Source: an uncultured Bacteroidaceae bacterium
GTDB lineage: Bacteria > Bacteroidota > Bacteroidia > Bacteroidales > Bacteroidaceae
NCBI GenBank assembly: GCA_905234605.1
Contig: CAJOIE010000008.1
Coordinates: 19,220 to 83,219, forward strand
DNA length: 64,000 nt
Reading direction: 5' to 3'
Shown: positions 7,849 to 18,618 of the stretch, piece after piece
Layout of the letters: each line of letters begins with the position of its first letter
How positions within the stretch are numbered: position 1 is the first letter of the stretch
Position numbers and translations under genes: made by a program
Notes under the pieces: model-generated
What the model saw: only the letters and a program-made list of their open reading frames with translations
What the model was told of the DNA's origin: nothing
The model's database searches: none

Positions 7849-9441
7849 CTAATGTGCCACTTGCTTATTCCTCCTCGCGTATGCCTGAATGCAGTCGCGC
7901 TGAGGAATGATGACCGAGACACCCTGATACTCTATCTCCTGACGGATGATGCGCCTTATCTCCTCCATGTTCTTAGGCAGGGGCACGACAACATGCAGGT
8001 GCTCACGCTCCACGCCCAGCGCAAGGCAGATGGCCTCATACTTGTGTGTGCCGGCAGAGTCCTGCCCGCCGGTCATGGCCGTTGTAAGGTTGTCCGAGAT
8101 AATCACTGTTATGGGCGACTGGTCGTTGACGGCATCCAGCAGTCCCGTCATGCCCGAGTGGGTGAATGTGGAGTCGCCGATGACGGCAATAGCCGGATGC
8201 AAGCCGGCATCTGCGGCACCTTTGGCCATAGTGATGCTGGCTCCCATATCCACACACGTGTCAATGGCTTGATATGGCGGCAGTGCTCCGAGTGTGTAGC
8301 ACCCTATGTCGCCAAAGACACGTGCCGCTGGGTACTGACTGACCACTTGGTTCAGTGCCTCATAGACATCACGATGGCCACATCCATGACAGAGCTGAGG
8401 CGGACGGGCTGCGACATTGACAGCCTTGTCGAATGCACGCCTGTTTTCCTTGCCCAGGGCATGAGCCACATTGTCGGGGGTCAATTCGCCGGTTCTGGGC
8501 AGATGGCCTGTTGTGCGGCCGCAGACGGGGTAGTCATCGGGCAGCAGGCCGCGCACCTGTTCCTCCACAACAGGCTGCCCGTCCTCCACGACCAGTAGCT
8601 CCGAACAGTGAGCGGCCAGCTGCCTCACACTGGCTTCGGGCAGTGGGTAGTGCGACACCTTGAGCACCGACACATCGGCACTGGCCACCTCGCGCACATA
8701 GTTGTAGCCAATGCCGCAGGCCACGATGCCCACCCCGCCGCGCCTGCCTAACGTGAGCTGGTTGCAGGTGGCTGCGGCGGCAATGCGCTTTATCTCGGCC
8801 TGCTTCTCCACAAGGGCAGCATACTGGCGGCGAGCGTTGCCTGGCAGGAGCACCCAGTGTGTGCGGTCGGCAGCTGGAGACAGCGGATTCTGCGCCCGCG
8901 CTATATCCACCTGCACAGCGGCACGCGAGTGCGCTAACCGCGTGACGATGCGCATCAGCACAGGCAATTGCAGCCTCTCGCTCAAGGCGAAGGCATCGGA
9001 CATCATATCGTAGGCTTCCTGCTGGCTCGACGGTTCCAATACCGGCACCATGGCAAAGCGGCCGTAGAAGCGGGAGTCCTGCTCGTTTTGGCTCGAATGC
9101 ATCGAGGGGTCGTCGGCAGCCAATACCACCAGACCGCCATTCACTCCCGTGACGGCAGCGTTGACAAAAGCGTCGGCACACACATTCATGCCCACATGTT
9201 TCATGCACACCAGCGCACGGCGGCCTGCGTATGACATACCCAGCGCAGCCTCCATTGCGGTCTTCTCATTGGTACACCAGCGGCTACGCACGCCACGCTC
9301 ACGTGCCAGCGGATGCTGCTGTATGTATTCCGTTATCTCTGTCGACGGCGTGCCTGGATAGGCGTACACGCCTGAGAGGCCCGCATCGAGTGCACCCTGT
9401 GCCACAGCCTCGTCGCCAAGAAGCAACAACTTATTTACCAT
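7849..9441 (-). CDS. iorA: Indolepyruvate:ferredoxin oxidoreductase, alpha subunit
   Basis: The 530-residue thiamine-pyrophosphate subunit has the N-terminal pyrimidine-domain motif YAYPGTPSTEITEYI, and the TPP-diphosphate motif GDSTFTHSGMTGLLDAVNDQ preceded by GDIGCYTLGALPPY. It decarboxylates arylpyruvates (indolepyruvate, phenylpyruvate) with IorB. The protein stops at RNKQVAH with no C-terminal CxxCxxCxxxCP ferredoxin domain, which archaeal IorA has, so the electron route must differ. The ATG at 9441 (MVNKLLLLGDEAVAQ) matches the family start; an ATG at 9468 would overlap the omega-amidase gene by 11 nt. Confidence 0.93.
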   Translation of the reverse strand: MVNKLLLLGDEAVAQGALDAGLSGVYAYPGTPSTEITEYIQQHPLARERGVRSRWCTNEKTAMEAALGMSYAGRRALVCMKHVGMNVCADAFVNAAVTGVNGGLVVLAADDPSMHSSQNEQDSRFYGRFAMVPVLEPSSQQEAYDMMSDAFALSERLQLPVLMRIVTRLAHSRAAVQVDIARAQNPLSPAADRTHWVLLPGNARRQYAALVEKQAEIKRIAAAATCNQLTLGRRGGVGIVACGIGYNYVREVASADVSVLKVSHYPLPEASVRQLAAHCSELLVVEDGQPVVEEQVRGLLPDDYPVCGRTTGHLPRTGELTPDNVAHALGKENRRAFDKAVNVAARPPQLCHGCGHRDVYEALNQVVSQYPAARVFGDIGCYTLGALPPYQAIDTCVDMGASITMAKGAADAGLHPAIAVIGDSTFTHSGMTGLLDAVNDQSPITVIISDNLTTAMTGGQDSAGTHKYEAICLALGVEREHLHVVVPLPKNMEEIRRIIRQEIEYQGVSVIIPQRDCIQAYARRNKQVAH

Positions 9442-9457
9442 CTCTCCATTTACTGTT

Positions 9458-10225
9458 TTACATTTCATCGTCTTTCAGCACAGGGAACTTAGCCCTGAAA
9501 GCTTCTAATGCCTCCATGTCGAGACATGCTTCTGTGCATGTCTCCCTGTCGTGCTCACACTCGGCCAGCGTGCGGCCATAGGGGTCGATGATGGCCGAGG
9601 CTCCACAGTATGTGCAGTCGGGGTCACTGCCGACGCGGTTCACGCCAAGCACATAGCACTGGTTCTCTATGGCCCGGGCGCGCAGCAGTGCGCTCCAAGC
9701 CTCCACACGCGGCGTTGGCCAACTGGCCACATAGATGGCTGCATCATAGTCAGGACGTGGCTGCCCGGCATCCCAATGGTTGCGGCTCCACACAGGGAAG
9801 CGCAGGTCGTAGCACACTTGCAGGAGCAGGCGCACACCGCGCCACTCCACCACCACGCGACGCTCGCCTCGCGTGAAATGGAGATGCTCGCCGCCGTAGG
9901 TGAACAGGTGGTGCTTGTCGTAGTGACAGGCCTCGCCTGTGGGCTTCACGAAATACAGGCGGTTGTAGTAGTGCCCACCTTCCTCCGTGGCTATGCTGCC
10001 GCAGACGGCGGCATCGAGCCTGTGCGCCATCTGCCTCATCCATTCAAGCGAGGTGCCATCGCGCTCCGCCGTGCCCTCTGGTTCCGTGGCAAAACCTGTC
10101 GGCCACATCTCGCACAGGACATAGAGGTCGGCTCCCTGCCGTGCCAGTAGTTGCTGTTCCAGCCTGCGGCGGTTGGCCTCAGGATTGCACCATACAATGT
10201 CGTGTTGTAGTATAACTGCTCTCAT
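9458..10225 (-). CDS. Omega-amidase / nitrilase superfamily hydrolase (YafV-like)
   Basis: The 255-residue carbon-nitrogen hydrolase has the Glu-Lys-Cys triad: E39 (LYVLCEMWPTGF), K104 (YDKHHLF) and C138 (LLLQVCYDLRFPVWSRN). The last motif and YIASWP-like ending (IYVASWPTPR) resemble YafV-type omega-amidases, which hydrolyse 2-oxoglutaramate and 2-oxosuccinamate. That activity pairs with transaminases using glutamine or asparagine as amino donor, and the gene leads the aromatic amino-acid cluster. The ATG at 10225 sits 8 nt after a TAACTTTG box. The longer upstream frame crosses the divergent promoter and was rejected. Confidence 0.85.
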   Translation of the reverse strand: MRAVILQHDIVWCNPEANRRRLEQQLLARQGADLYVLCEMWPTGFATEPEGTAERDGTSLEWMRQMAHRLDAAVCGSIATEEGGHYYNRLYFVKPTGEACHYDKHHLFTYGGEHLHFTRGERRVVVEWRGVRLLLQVCYDLRFPVWSRNHWDAGQPRPDYDAAIYVASWPTPRVEAWSALLRARAIENQCYVLGVNRVGSDPDCTYCGASAIIDPYGRTLAECEHDRETCTEACLDMEALEAFRAKFPVLKDDEM

Positions 10226-10233
10226 ATGCTGCA

Positions 10234-10241
10234 CAAAGTTA
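10234..10241 (-). promoter_or_regulatory. Promoter -7 box of the aromatic amino-acid cluster
   Basis: The minus strand reads TAACTTTG, ending 8 nt before the omega-amidase ATG. The predicted leader is only a few nucleotides. It is packed 8 nt from the oppositely directed box of the pectate lyase gene. Confidence 0.6.
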
Positions 10242-10249
10242 TAAAAACC

Positions 10250-10257
10250 TATCTTTG
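10250..10257 (+). promoter_or_regulatory. Promoter -7 box of the pectate lyase gene, 4 nt before ATG
   Basis: TATCTTTG is followed by TGAC and then the ATG at 10262. Transcription would start at or next to the A of the ATG, predicting a leaderless message or use of the internal ATG at 10280. Confidence 0.6.
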
Positions 10258-10261
10258 TGAC

Positions 10262-13200
10262 ATGAAACACACCGAGTTAATGAAGCAAAATGTTTTGGCA
10301 GCATTACTCTGCCTGACCTGTATACTGCCCGCCGGTGCCCAGCAGTTGGCATTCCCTGGTGCTGAAGGCTATGGCGCATATGCCACCGGAGGCCGCGGCT
10401 GTGAAGTGGTGCACGTGACAAACCTCAATGCTGCCGGCACAGGCTCGCTGGCCGATGCCGTGAGCCAGTCGAACCGTTTTGTCGTGTTCGACGTGGGAGG
10501 CGTGATCGACATCACAGGCAAGAGCATCACCATTGCCAGCAACATCACCATTGCCGGACAGACAGCTCCCGGCGAGGGCATCACCATATATGGCGGACGT
10601 GTCATTGCCTCGAAGGCCAAGAACGTCATCATGCGCTACATACGCATGCGCGGCGGCAAGAGCGTGAACAGCAGCAAGTGCACCCTCACCTTAGACAACT
10701 GCGAGAACCTCATCATGGACCACTGCACAGTGTCGTGGGGTCCATGGGACAATGTGCACATCAAGGATGCCAACAACATCACGTGGCAGTATTGCATCAA
10801 TGCAGAGGGTATTGAGCCGCAGCGCTTCGGCTCCATCACCGACGGCACTCGCAACTGGACCATCCACCACTGCCTCTGGGCCAACAACAAGAGCCGCAAC
10901 CCGAAGATGAAGTGCTACCTGCAGTACTACAACAACGTGGTCTACAACTATGCCATGGGAATTATAGGAGGCCATTCGGCTGCCGACAACTATCAGGATG
11001 TCATCAACAACTATTTCATTGCCGGCCCTGATGGTTCGGCAAAGTACTTCGACGACTGGACGACAACCGACCACCTTTATAGCTCTGGCAACTACTTCGA
11101 CGGCAACTGCGACGGGCAGCTCAACGGCACGCTCATCACCGACTACCACAACGCTACGCCCATGACCAGCCCAAACTTCAACACCGCACACCCCATGAAT
11201 GTGGAGAGTGCCGAGCAGGCATACCGCACCATAGTGGAGCATGCAGGAGCCTCACGGGTGCGCGACTCCCACGACAAGCGCATCATAGAGCAGCTCACCT
11301 CGCTGGGCAGGAATGGCAGCTTCATTGCCAACGAGGACAACGTGGGCGGCATAGGCACCGTGGCCAACGGGCCTAAGCCCACCGACACGGACAACGACGG
11401 CATGCCCGACGACTGGGAACGCGCCAACGGGCTCAACGTTGCCGCTGCCGACGCTGCCGCATACACTCTGGGAGGAGGATATACCAACATTGAACACTAC
11501 GTGAACAGTCTGGCTCAGAAGAGCAGCTACGTTGCTGCACCCATGAACCCTGAAGCCTCATTGCTCAATGCCACCACGGCACAGCTCATGTGGACGAACA
11601 GCGAGGCAGAGAATGCTGTGGCCATCATTGTAGAGCTGTCGGACGACGGCAGGACCTTCAGCCAGATACAGTGCTTGGCAGGCAATGCCGTGCAGACCAC
11701 CGTGAGCGGCCTTACCCCGGACAAGGTGTACTACTTCCGTCTCAAGACCATCGGACCCGACAATGTGGAATCGCTCTACTCGCCCACCGTGTCCGTCAAT
11801 GATGAGTATATGCGTCCCGGAGGCGGAACACGGGCTTCCATGGATCCCTTCACGCCCACCGAAGGCAAGCTGTACCGCATCATCAGCTACGCTACCATCC
11901 CCTACAATTCAGCCACTACGCTCAACGGCACGCCCAAGTATCTCACCTTCAACACCAACGGCACACTGGGCTCCACCGAGAATTTTCTCTGGGACAACCC
12001 CGCCCTGCTATGGACCATCACAGCTGTTAACGGCGGCGTGGCCATACAGAACTATGGCAACAAGAAGTATATCGGTGCCTACAACCAGAGCATCGACGGT
12101 GCCGACCGTATAGGCACATCAGACTCTCCCACGACCCTGACCATCAACTATACGGGCAACCAGAAGCCGTCGCAGTCGGGTCTTTATGGCAACGTATCAA
12201 TGTATCGTATCAACAGCCCGTCGAACCGCAGCTACCAGATACGTGCCCGGGGGTTCGGCGACGACTGGATATGGGGGTCAGGCACATTCGACCGAGCCGA
12301 CATGGTGTTCACCTTCGCCGAAGTCGATGCGTCCCTCGTGAGAGTGTTCATCACCAAGTTCAACACCACACTCGACGCTGCCATCCAGAAAGCAGCCGGC
12401 GCACAGACTGACATCACACTTGGCTACCCGACCTCGGCACTGACGTTGCTGATGGATGCCATTGCCGAGGCACAGACTTTTGCCGACGGCATAGACAGCA
12501 CAACAGAGCAGGATGCCATCGATGAACAGGTGTCCGCCCTGGAGAGTGCCATGGCTGCCTTTGATCAGACACGCATTTACACCCTCGAAGGCTTTTCCAC
12601 CGACCTGGCATACAACATCTTCAGCTATGGCACCCACTCCGGAGCCAGCGATGCCAATGCCAACATGTCCATCCAGCGGCGTTACCTGTATGCCGTGAAG
12701 ACAACCGACGGACTGCGTGACTCGCTCGTGTACCGCATCGGTCTCTCGGACAACGACATCAACAGCGGCAAGACAGATGCCATAGCATCAGACCCTGCTG
12801 CACTGTGGGCACTGGAGGACGCCGCTGCATCAGGATACATCATGGCAAAGAACCAGGCCTGCGATGCCTATCTCCAGATAGAGAACCTGCTCTCGGCCAC
12901 GCCTGTAGGCTTTCGCCCATACTATGCCAAGCAGGACAATGGCCACATGGCGTTCTACATGGACTCCAATGAGCGCGGCAACCGCCTCTTCAATGTGGGT
13001 GCCCCAGACGGCGACGGTCTGGGCGGGCCTTTGGCTTTCTTCAGCGTACATGCCGACCGCACACGTCTGCGCTGGGTGTTTGCCGAGACAGACATAGAGG
13101 TGAAGGGACTGCTGCCTGTTTCTGTGGCTGGCTTAAAGGCGGGCGTCCACTCAGTGTGCTACTACAACATGCAGGGCATGGAGCTCTCCGCGCGTCCATG

Positions 13201-13273
13201 CTCCGGCTTATATATTGAGCGCACCATCGGCTGCGACGGCACGCTGCACACGCGTACACTGATGGCAAGATAG
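10262..13273 (+). CDS. Secreted pectate lyase (PL1-like), multidomain
   Basis: The 1003-residue secreted protein has a signal peptide (hydrophobic VLAALLCLTCILPAGA, cleavage before QQ). Residues about 25-400 form a PL1-type parallel beta-helix: AFPGAEGYGAYATGGRG at the start, then NVIMRYIRMRGG and NLIMDHCTVSWG. A calcium-loop-like DTDNDGMPDDWER follows, then an Fn3-like domain near 440-520 and a long unassigned region. The tail (VCYYNMQGMELSARPCSGLY) looks like a T9SS sorting signal. It should cleave pectin or related galacturonans. The ATG at 10262 is used; Met7 at 10280 gives a more canonical signal peptide and is an alternative. The gene is alone on its strand. Confidence 0.85.
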   Translation: MKHTELMKQNVLAALLCLTCILPAGAQQLAFPGAEGYGAYATGGRGCEVVHVTNLNAAGTGSLADAVSQSNRFVVFDVGGVIDITGKSITIASNITIAGQTAPGEGITIYGGRVIASKAKNVIMRYIRMRGGKSVNSSKCTLTLDNCENLIMDHCTVSWGPWDNVHIKDANNITWQYCINAEGIEPQRFGSITDGTRNWTIHHCLWANNKSRNPKMKCYLQYYNNVVYNYAMGIIGGHSAADNYQDVINNYFIAGPDGSAKYFDDWTTTDHLYSSGNYFDGNCDGQLNGTLITDYHNATPMTSPNFNTAHPMNVESAEQAYRTIVEHAGASRVRDSHDKRIIEQLTSLGRNGSFIANEDNVGGIGTVANGPKPTDTDNDGMPDDWERANGLNVAAADAAAYTLGGGYTNIEHYVNSLAQKSSYVAAPMNPEASLLNATTAQLMWTNSEAENAVAIIVELSDDGRTFSQIQCLAGNAVQTTVSGLTPDKVYYFRLKTIGPDNVESLYSPTVSVNDEYMRPGGGTRASMDPFTPTEGKLYRIISYATIPYNSATTLNGTPKYLTFNTNGTLGSTENFLWDNPALLWTITAVNGGVAIQNYGNKKYIGAYNQSIDGADRIGTSDSPTTLTINYTGNQKPSQSGLYGNVSMYRINSPSNRSYQIRARGFGDDWIWGSGTFDRADMVFTFAEVDASLVRVFITKFNTTLDAAIQKAAGAQTDITLGYPTSALTLLMDAIAEAQTFADGIDSTTEQDAIDEQVSALESAMAAFDQTRIYTLEGFSTDLAYNIFSYGTHSGASDANANMSIQRRYLYAVKTTDGLRDSLVYRIGLSDNDINSGKTDAIASDPAALWALEDAAASGYIMAKNQACDAYLQIENLLSATPVGFRPYYAKQDNGHMAFYMDSNERGNRLFNVGAPDGDGLGGPLAFFSVHADRTRLRWVFAETDIEVKGLLPVSVAGLKAGVHSVCYYNMQGMELSARPCSGLYIERTIGCDGTLHTRTLMAR

Positions 13274-13351
13274 GGTCGATGCGGGTGCTGTCGGGCAGTG
13301 AGCACAGCAACGTGCACGCCCGAACCAGTCGGCAGGCATGACAGATGTGGC

Positions 13352-13390
13352 AAACAAAAGCCCTCCGGCTGCTTTCGCTGTCGGAGGGCT
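13352..13390 (-). terminator. Intrinsic terminator of rpsT
   Basis: On the minus strand a 9-bp GC-rich stem AGCCCTCCG/CGGAGGGCT is followed directly by TTTTGTTTG, 62 nt after the rpsT stop. The T-run is on the minus strand only, so it serves the tRNA-Glu/rpsT transcript rather than the pectate lyase gene. Confidence 0.8.
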
Positions 13391-13452
13391 GTATATCACC
13401 CGTACCTCTACATATCGAGAGGCCTCTTGAACGTCTCTGTCTTCCTTGTGCC

Positions 13453-13707
13453 TTAGGCGAGCTTGGCGATGTGGTGCATCAGCTTGCTCTTGAGGTTGGA
13501 AGCCTTGTTCTTGTGTATGATGTTGGTCTTAGCGAGCTTGTCGAGCATCTTCTGCACGGTGGGGAACTGAGCCTCAGCCTCAGCCTTGTCGGTTGTGGCA
13601 CGGAGCTTGCGCACGGCAGAACGCATGGCCTTGGCATAATAGCGGTTGTGCAGGCGGCGCTTCTGCTCCTGACGGATTCTCTTAAGAGATGACTTATGAT
13701 TTGCCAT
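13453..13707 (-). CDS. rpsT: 30S ribosomal protein S20
   Basis: The 84-residue basic protein [22 protein letters not shown]...HHIAKLA is ribosomal protein bS20, which binds 16S rRNA early in 30S assembly. Length and the N-terminal MANHKS are typical. The gene starts 30 nt after the tRNA-Glu gene on the same strand with no promoter between, so the two are probably one transcript, closed by the hairpin with T-run at 13352-13390. Confidence 0.97.
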   Translation of the reverse strand: MANHKSSLKRIRQEQKRRLHNRYYAKAMRSAVRKLRATTDKAEAEAQFPTVQKMLDKLAKTNIIHKNKASNLKSKLMHHIAKLA

Positions 13708-13737
13708 TACTGTGTTATGTTGTTAGTTCTCAAGTTG

Positions 13738-13809
13738 TAGTCCATAGCAGAGTCGAACTGCTCTTTAGAGAATGAAAATCTCTCGTCCTAACCGATAGAC
13801 GAATGGACC
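13738..13809 (-). tRNA. tRNA-Glu (anticodon UUC)
   Basis: On the minus strand the 72-nt cloverleaf runs from GGTCCAT to ATGGACTA, closed by six Watson-Crick pairs and one G-U pair. The anticodon stem is AGAGA/TCTCT with loop TTTTCAT (anticodon TTC), and the T-loop is TTCGACT. CCA is not encoded. A strong promoter lies 26 nt upstream and rpsT follows 30 nt downstream. Confidence 0.95.
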
Positions 13810-13834
13810 GTGCTGTTGGCTTCTTTAGCGGCTG

Positions 13835-13866
13835 CAAAGGTAGGGGCTTTGGTGCTACTGTGCAAA
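13835..13866 (-). promoter_or_regulatory. Promoter of tRNA-Glu and rpsT
   Basis: The minus strand has TTTG (13863-13866), a 20-nt spacer and TACCTTTG (13835-13842), a perfect Bacteroidetes promoter ending 25 nt before the tRNA 5' end. Confidence 0.8.
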
Positions 13867-13970
13867 TGTTTGGCATACAAAAAGCTTGCTCTGCCTTGTT
13901 TTTGCAGGGGTGTGTCAGTGCTACAATGTCTTTTGGCTACTTTCGTGTGCAACAACTATTTGTCAAGAAG

Positions 13971-14759
13971 ATGGATGACGTGGTGTCGAGAGGCATAGTG
14001 CTCCGCTCTGTCCGCTACGGCGAGCGGGGCCGTGTGGTGGAGGTGTACACGGAGGCTGCCGGCACACGCTCTTTCTTCGTCTCGGGCAAGGGTGGCAGGG
14101 TGGCGGCGCGCACGGCGCATGGAGCAAGGCATCTCGGCACAGGCTCTGCGGCGAGGGGTCGCCCCCTCTCCGATGCGCTGTGGCTGCCATTGAATATAGT
14201 GGAGATTGTGTGGCACGAGGGTGGCAACGGCTCGGGCGAGCTGTTGCGTCCGCGTGACGTGGCGATGGCCCATGCCTGGCGTGAGCTCTACTTCCGCCCG
14301 CAGAAGTCGGCGGTGGTGATGTTTCTCTCGGAGTTCCTCAGCTACGCCTTGCGCGGCGAGGTTGGCGATGCGCGGCTGATGGCTTATGTGGCCACGTCGT
14401 TGGCGTGGCTCGATGATGCCGTGCATGGCATAGGTGTGTTCCCCGTCACCTTCCTCATGGGGCTGGCTCCGCTGCTGGGCTTCGACGTGCGTGGCGGCGT
14501 GTGGCATGAAGGGTGCTACTTCGACCTCATGGCGGGGTCGTATGAAAGCGAGCGGCCTGCACACGACCACTTTCTTTCTCCGGAGGAGGCTGCCGTGGTG
14601 CCTAAGCTGCTCGGCGTGCCTGTCACCATGTCGGCCAGGGTGCATGTGCCAGGATGGGTCTTGCAACGTGCCCTCCGCGTGGTAATTGAGTTCTACCAGC
14701 TACACCTGCCGGTGATGCCGCTGCGGCTGAAGAGCCTCGACGTGCTGGCCATGCTGTAA
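13971..14759 (+). CDS. recO: DNA repair protein RecO
   Basis: The 262-residue protein matches RecO of the RecFOR pathway, which loads RecA on SSB-coated single strands. The N-terminal OB-fold begins SRGIVLRSVRYGERGRVVEVYTEAAG, and the C-terminal helical part contains FLSEFLSYALRGE and FLMGLAPLLGFDV, all typical of Bacteroidetes RecO. The ATG at 13971 is chosen; the frame is open back to 13803 but that stretch overlaps the tRNA-Glu promoter and gene. It diverges from tRNA-Glu/rpsT and converges with the phosphatase gene. Confidence 0.9.
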   Translation: MDDVVSRGIVLRSVRYGERGRVVEVYTEAAGTRSFFVSGKGGRVAARTAHGARHLGTGSAARGRPLSDALWLPLNIVEIVWHEGGNGSGELLRPRDVAMAHAWRELYFRPQKSAVVMFLSEFLSYALRGEVGDARLMAYVATSLAWLDDAVHGIGVFPVTFLMGLAPLLGFDVRGGVWHEGCYFDLMAGSYESERPAHDHFLSPEEAAVVPKLLGVPVTMSARVHVPGWVLQRALRVVIEFYQLHLPVMPLRLKSLDVLAML

Positions 14760-14792
14760 GGTGCCGGCCCGCTGTTTCTCTCCTCTGACGCG

Positions 14793-16232
14793 TCAGTTCA
14801 CCGTGTAGCCGGCTATGCGTGCCATGGCAGGGGCTATCTCGGTGTTGTCGATGCGTCCCTGGAAGACTTCGGTGCCGGGTCCGACGGCATATACGGGCAC
14901 GTAGCCGTTGCTGTGGCCGCCGCTGGCCCAGCTGATGAGTGCGGCCTCGGAGAGGATGTGCTTGGCGGTCTCGCCAAGGGCGTTGATACGGTCGAGCACG
15001 GCCTGCTGCCCTTCCTGGGCATAGCCCTGTGAGGCATGTGCCTCGATGGCTGCCTTGATGTCGTCGATGCGGTGCTGGAGGCGTTCACGCTGACTGTCGC
15101 TGACTGGTATGCCGGCATCCAGGCCGAGGTCTTTCTGTATGGTGGCGATGAGCGTAGACGTGGCAAAGCGCTTGGGTGCTGTCGTGTAGGCGTTGCGCAG
15201 CTGCCACTTGAATTCGTCGATGGAGCGGTGCTGGAAGCGCAGCAGCTCGGTGTGGAGCTCGTAGGGGCCGCATCCCATGACGAGGCCGCCGGTCTCGTGG
15301 TCGGCGGAGATGACGATTATGGTCTCGTCGGGGTGTTGTTCGTAGAACTCGTAGGCCACGCGCACGGCGTTGTCCAGGTCTATCACCTCGTTGATGGCTG
15401 TGCCGATGTCGTTGCGGTGGCAGGCATAGTCGATCTTGCCGCCTTCTATCTGGAAGAAGAAGCCGTCCTTGCCGCGGGTGGTGAGGTAAGCAATGCCGGC
15501 GCGGGTAATCTGCTCGAGCGTGAGGTCGTCGCGGGTCATGTCAAGGGTGTATGGCAGGCAGTCGCTCTCCTGCTTGGCGTTGGCGGCATCGCTCTGGAAG
15601 AGGATTAGCTTGTCGGCCTTGCGCCCGCGCCGCTGGAAGTCGCGGTAGCCCTTGACTATGGTGTAGCCGGCTGCGGCGGCCTGCTCATGGAGCGACGGCT
15701 CGCCCTCGCGGGTGTAGGGGCGGTGGAAGTCGGAGCCGGCAAAGAAGTCGTAGCCGGAGTGCACGAGGTCTTGCCCGAGCTCATAGTACATCTGGCGTTT
15801 GGGCTGATGGCCATAGAATGATGCCGGCGTGGCATGTGTCACGGCCACGTTGGTGGCCACGCCCACGGCTACCCCCGATGCCTGTGCCCATGCGGCAATG
15901 GAGTTGACTGGTGTGGTGAGGTCCTCGAGCACGCCTATGGCAAGGTTTTTGGTCTTGTGGCCTGAAGCGAGTGCTGTGCCTCCTGCGGCCGAGTCGGTGA
16001 CGCCGTTGGTGGCCGAGTAGGTGTTGACGAGGCCCACCACGGGCAGCGAAGACATCAGCAGGGGCTCGAAGCCGATGCGTCCGTGCAGGGCGGCAAGATA
16101 GGTCTCGGTGACGTTTACCTGGTTGACGCCCATGCCGTCGCCGATGAAGTAGAACACATACTTGACACGGGCTGCCGCCGTGCCGATGCCTGCGAGCAGG
16201 ATGGCTGCAAGGATGATGATGTGGCGTTTCAT
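14793..16232 (-). CDS. Periplasmic alkaline phosphatase
   Basis: The 479-residue phosphomonoesterase has a signal peptide (IIILAAILLAGIGTAAA). Metal site Asp32 is in FYFIGDGMG and the nucleophile Ser81 in NGVTDSAAGGTALASGHKTK. Further metal ligands lie in the IVISADHETGGLVMG stretch and the late SGGHSNGYVPVYAVG histidine. This is the standard PhoA/alkaline phosphatase superfamily layout, with product inorganic phosphate. The ATG at 16232 precedes the signal peptide; the longer frame runs into gyrB and was rejected. It lies 52 nt after gyrB on the same strand. No pho-type regulatory site was recognised. Confidence 0.92.
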   Translation of the reverse strand: MKRHIIILAAILLAGIGTAAARVKYVFYFIGDGMGVNQVNVTETYLAALHGRIGFEPLLMSSLPVVGLVNTYSATNGVTDSAAGGTALASGHKTKNLAIGVLEDLTTPVNSIAAWAQASGVAVGVATNVAVTHATPASFYGHQPKRQMYYELGQDLVHSGYDFFAGSDFHRPYTREGEPSLHEQAAAAGYTIVKGYRDFQRRGRKADKLILFQSDAANAKQESDCLPYTLDMTRDDLTLEQITRAGIAYLTTRGKDGFFFQIEGGKIDYACHRNDIGTAINEVIDLDNAVRVAYEFYEQHPDETIIVISADHETGGLVMGCGPYELHTELLRFQHRSIDEFKWQLRNAYTTAPKRFATSTLIATIQKDLGLDAGIPVSDSQRERLQHRIDDIKAAIEAHASQGYAQEGQQAVLDRINALGETAKHILSEAALISWASGGHSNGYVPVYAVGPGTEVFQGRIDNTEIAPAMARIAGYTVN

Positions 16233-16284
16233 TGCACAGTAGTGTTTGTTTTGACGCATACTGACGGTTACCCTTGCCGTGTGG

Positions 16285-18255
<1,971 letters not shown>

Positions 18256-18312
18256 CTAATATATGTGTGACACGTGCGCATGGGCGTGCGCGCGCGTATT
18301 CTGATAATGGTG

Positions 18313-18344
18313 CAAAAATAGCGTTTTTCGCCCGTGCCAACAAA
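18313..18344 (-). promoter_or_regulatory. Promoter of gyrB
   Basis: The minus strand has TTTG (18341-18344), a 20-nt spacer and TATTTTTG (18313-18320), which fits the Bacteroidetes consensus. The predicted leader to the ATG at 18252 is about 55 nt. Confidence 0.8.
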
Positions 18345-18618
18345 TCTGGGGGCGTGTTTTGGGTGTCAACACGGGGTGCCGTGACAGTGCTGCCACGGCG
18401 ACAGGGGCATGCAGATGCCAGAGCCGGGGGCACACGCGCACCGTGCAGGGCCGGCGGTCGTCACCATGCAGGGTCTGCGGCATCACCGTGCAGGGTAAAC
18501 GGCACACCCCCTGCATCCTCATTGCAGAGAGGGTGCAGGGGGTGCGGAGTGGATGGTGGCAGCCATTCAGCGCGGGGTGTGCCATGCTCACGCCGACGGC
18601 CTCGGCTCTGCCGTCAGC
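18345..18618. repeat. GTGCAGGG repeat cluster B in the gyrB-cysS spacer
   Basis: The 366-nt spacer between cysS and gyrB holds no gene. It contains the gyrB promoter and four plus-strand copies of the GTGCAGGG family: 18441-18451, 18463-18475, 18484-18497 and 18529-18545. One inverted copy lies near 18508-18516. On the transcribed minus strand most copies read CCCTGCAC. All lie between the cysS stop and the gyrB promoter. Confidence 0.8.

Noticed and set aside
13803..13970. N-terminal extension of RecO from an upstream ATG
   Set aside because: It would overlap tRNA-Glu and its perfect promoter, and RecO homology begins only at 13971.
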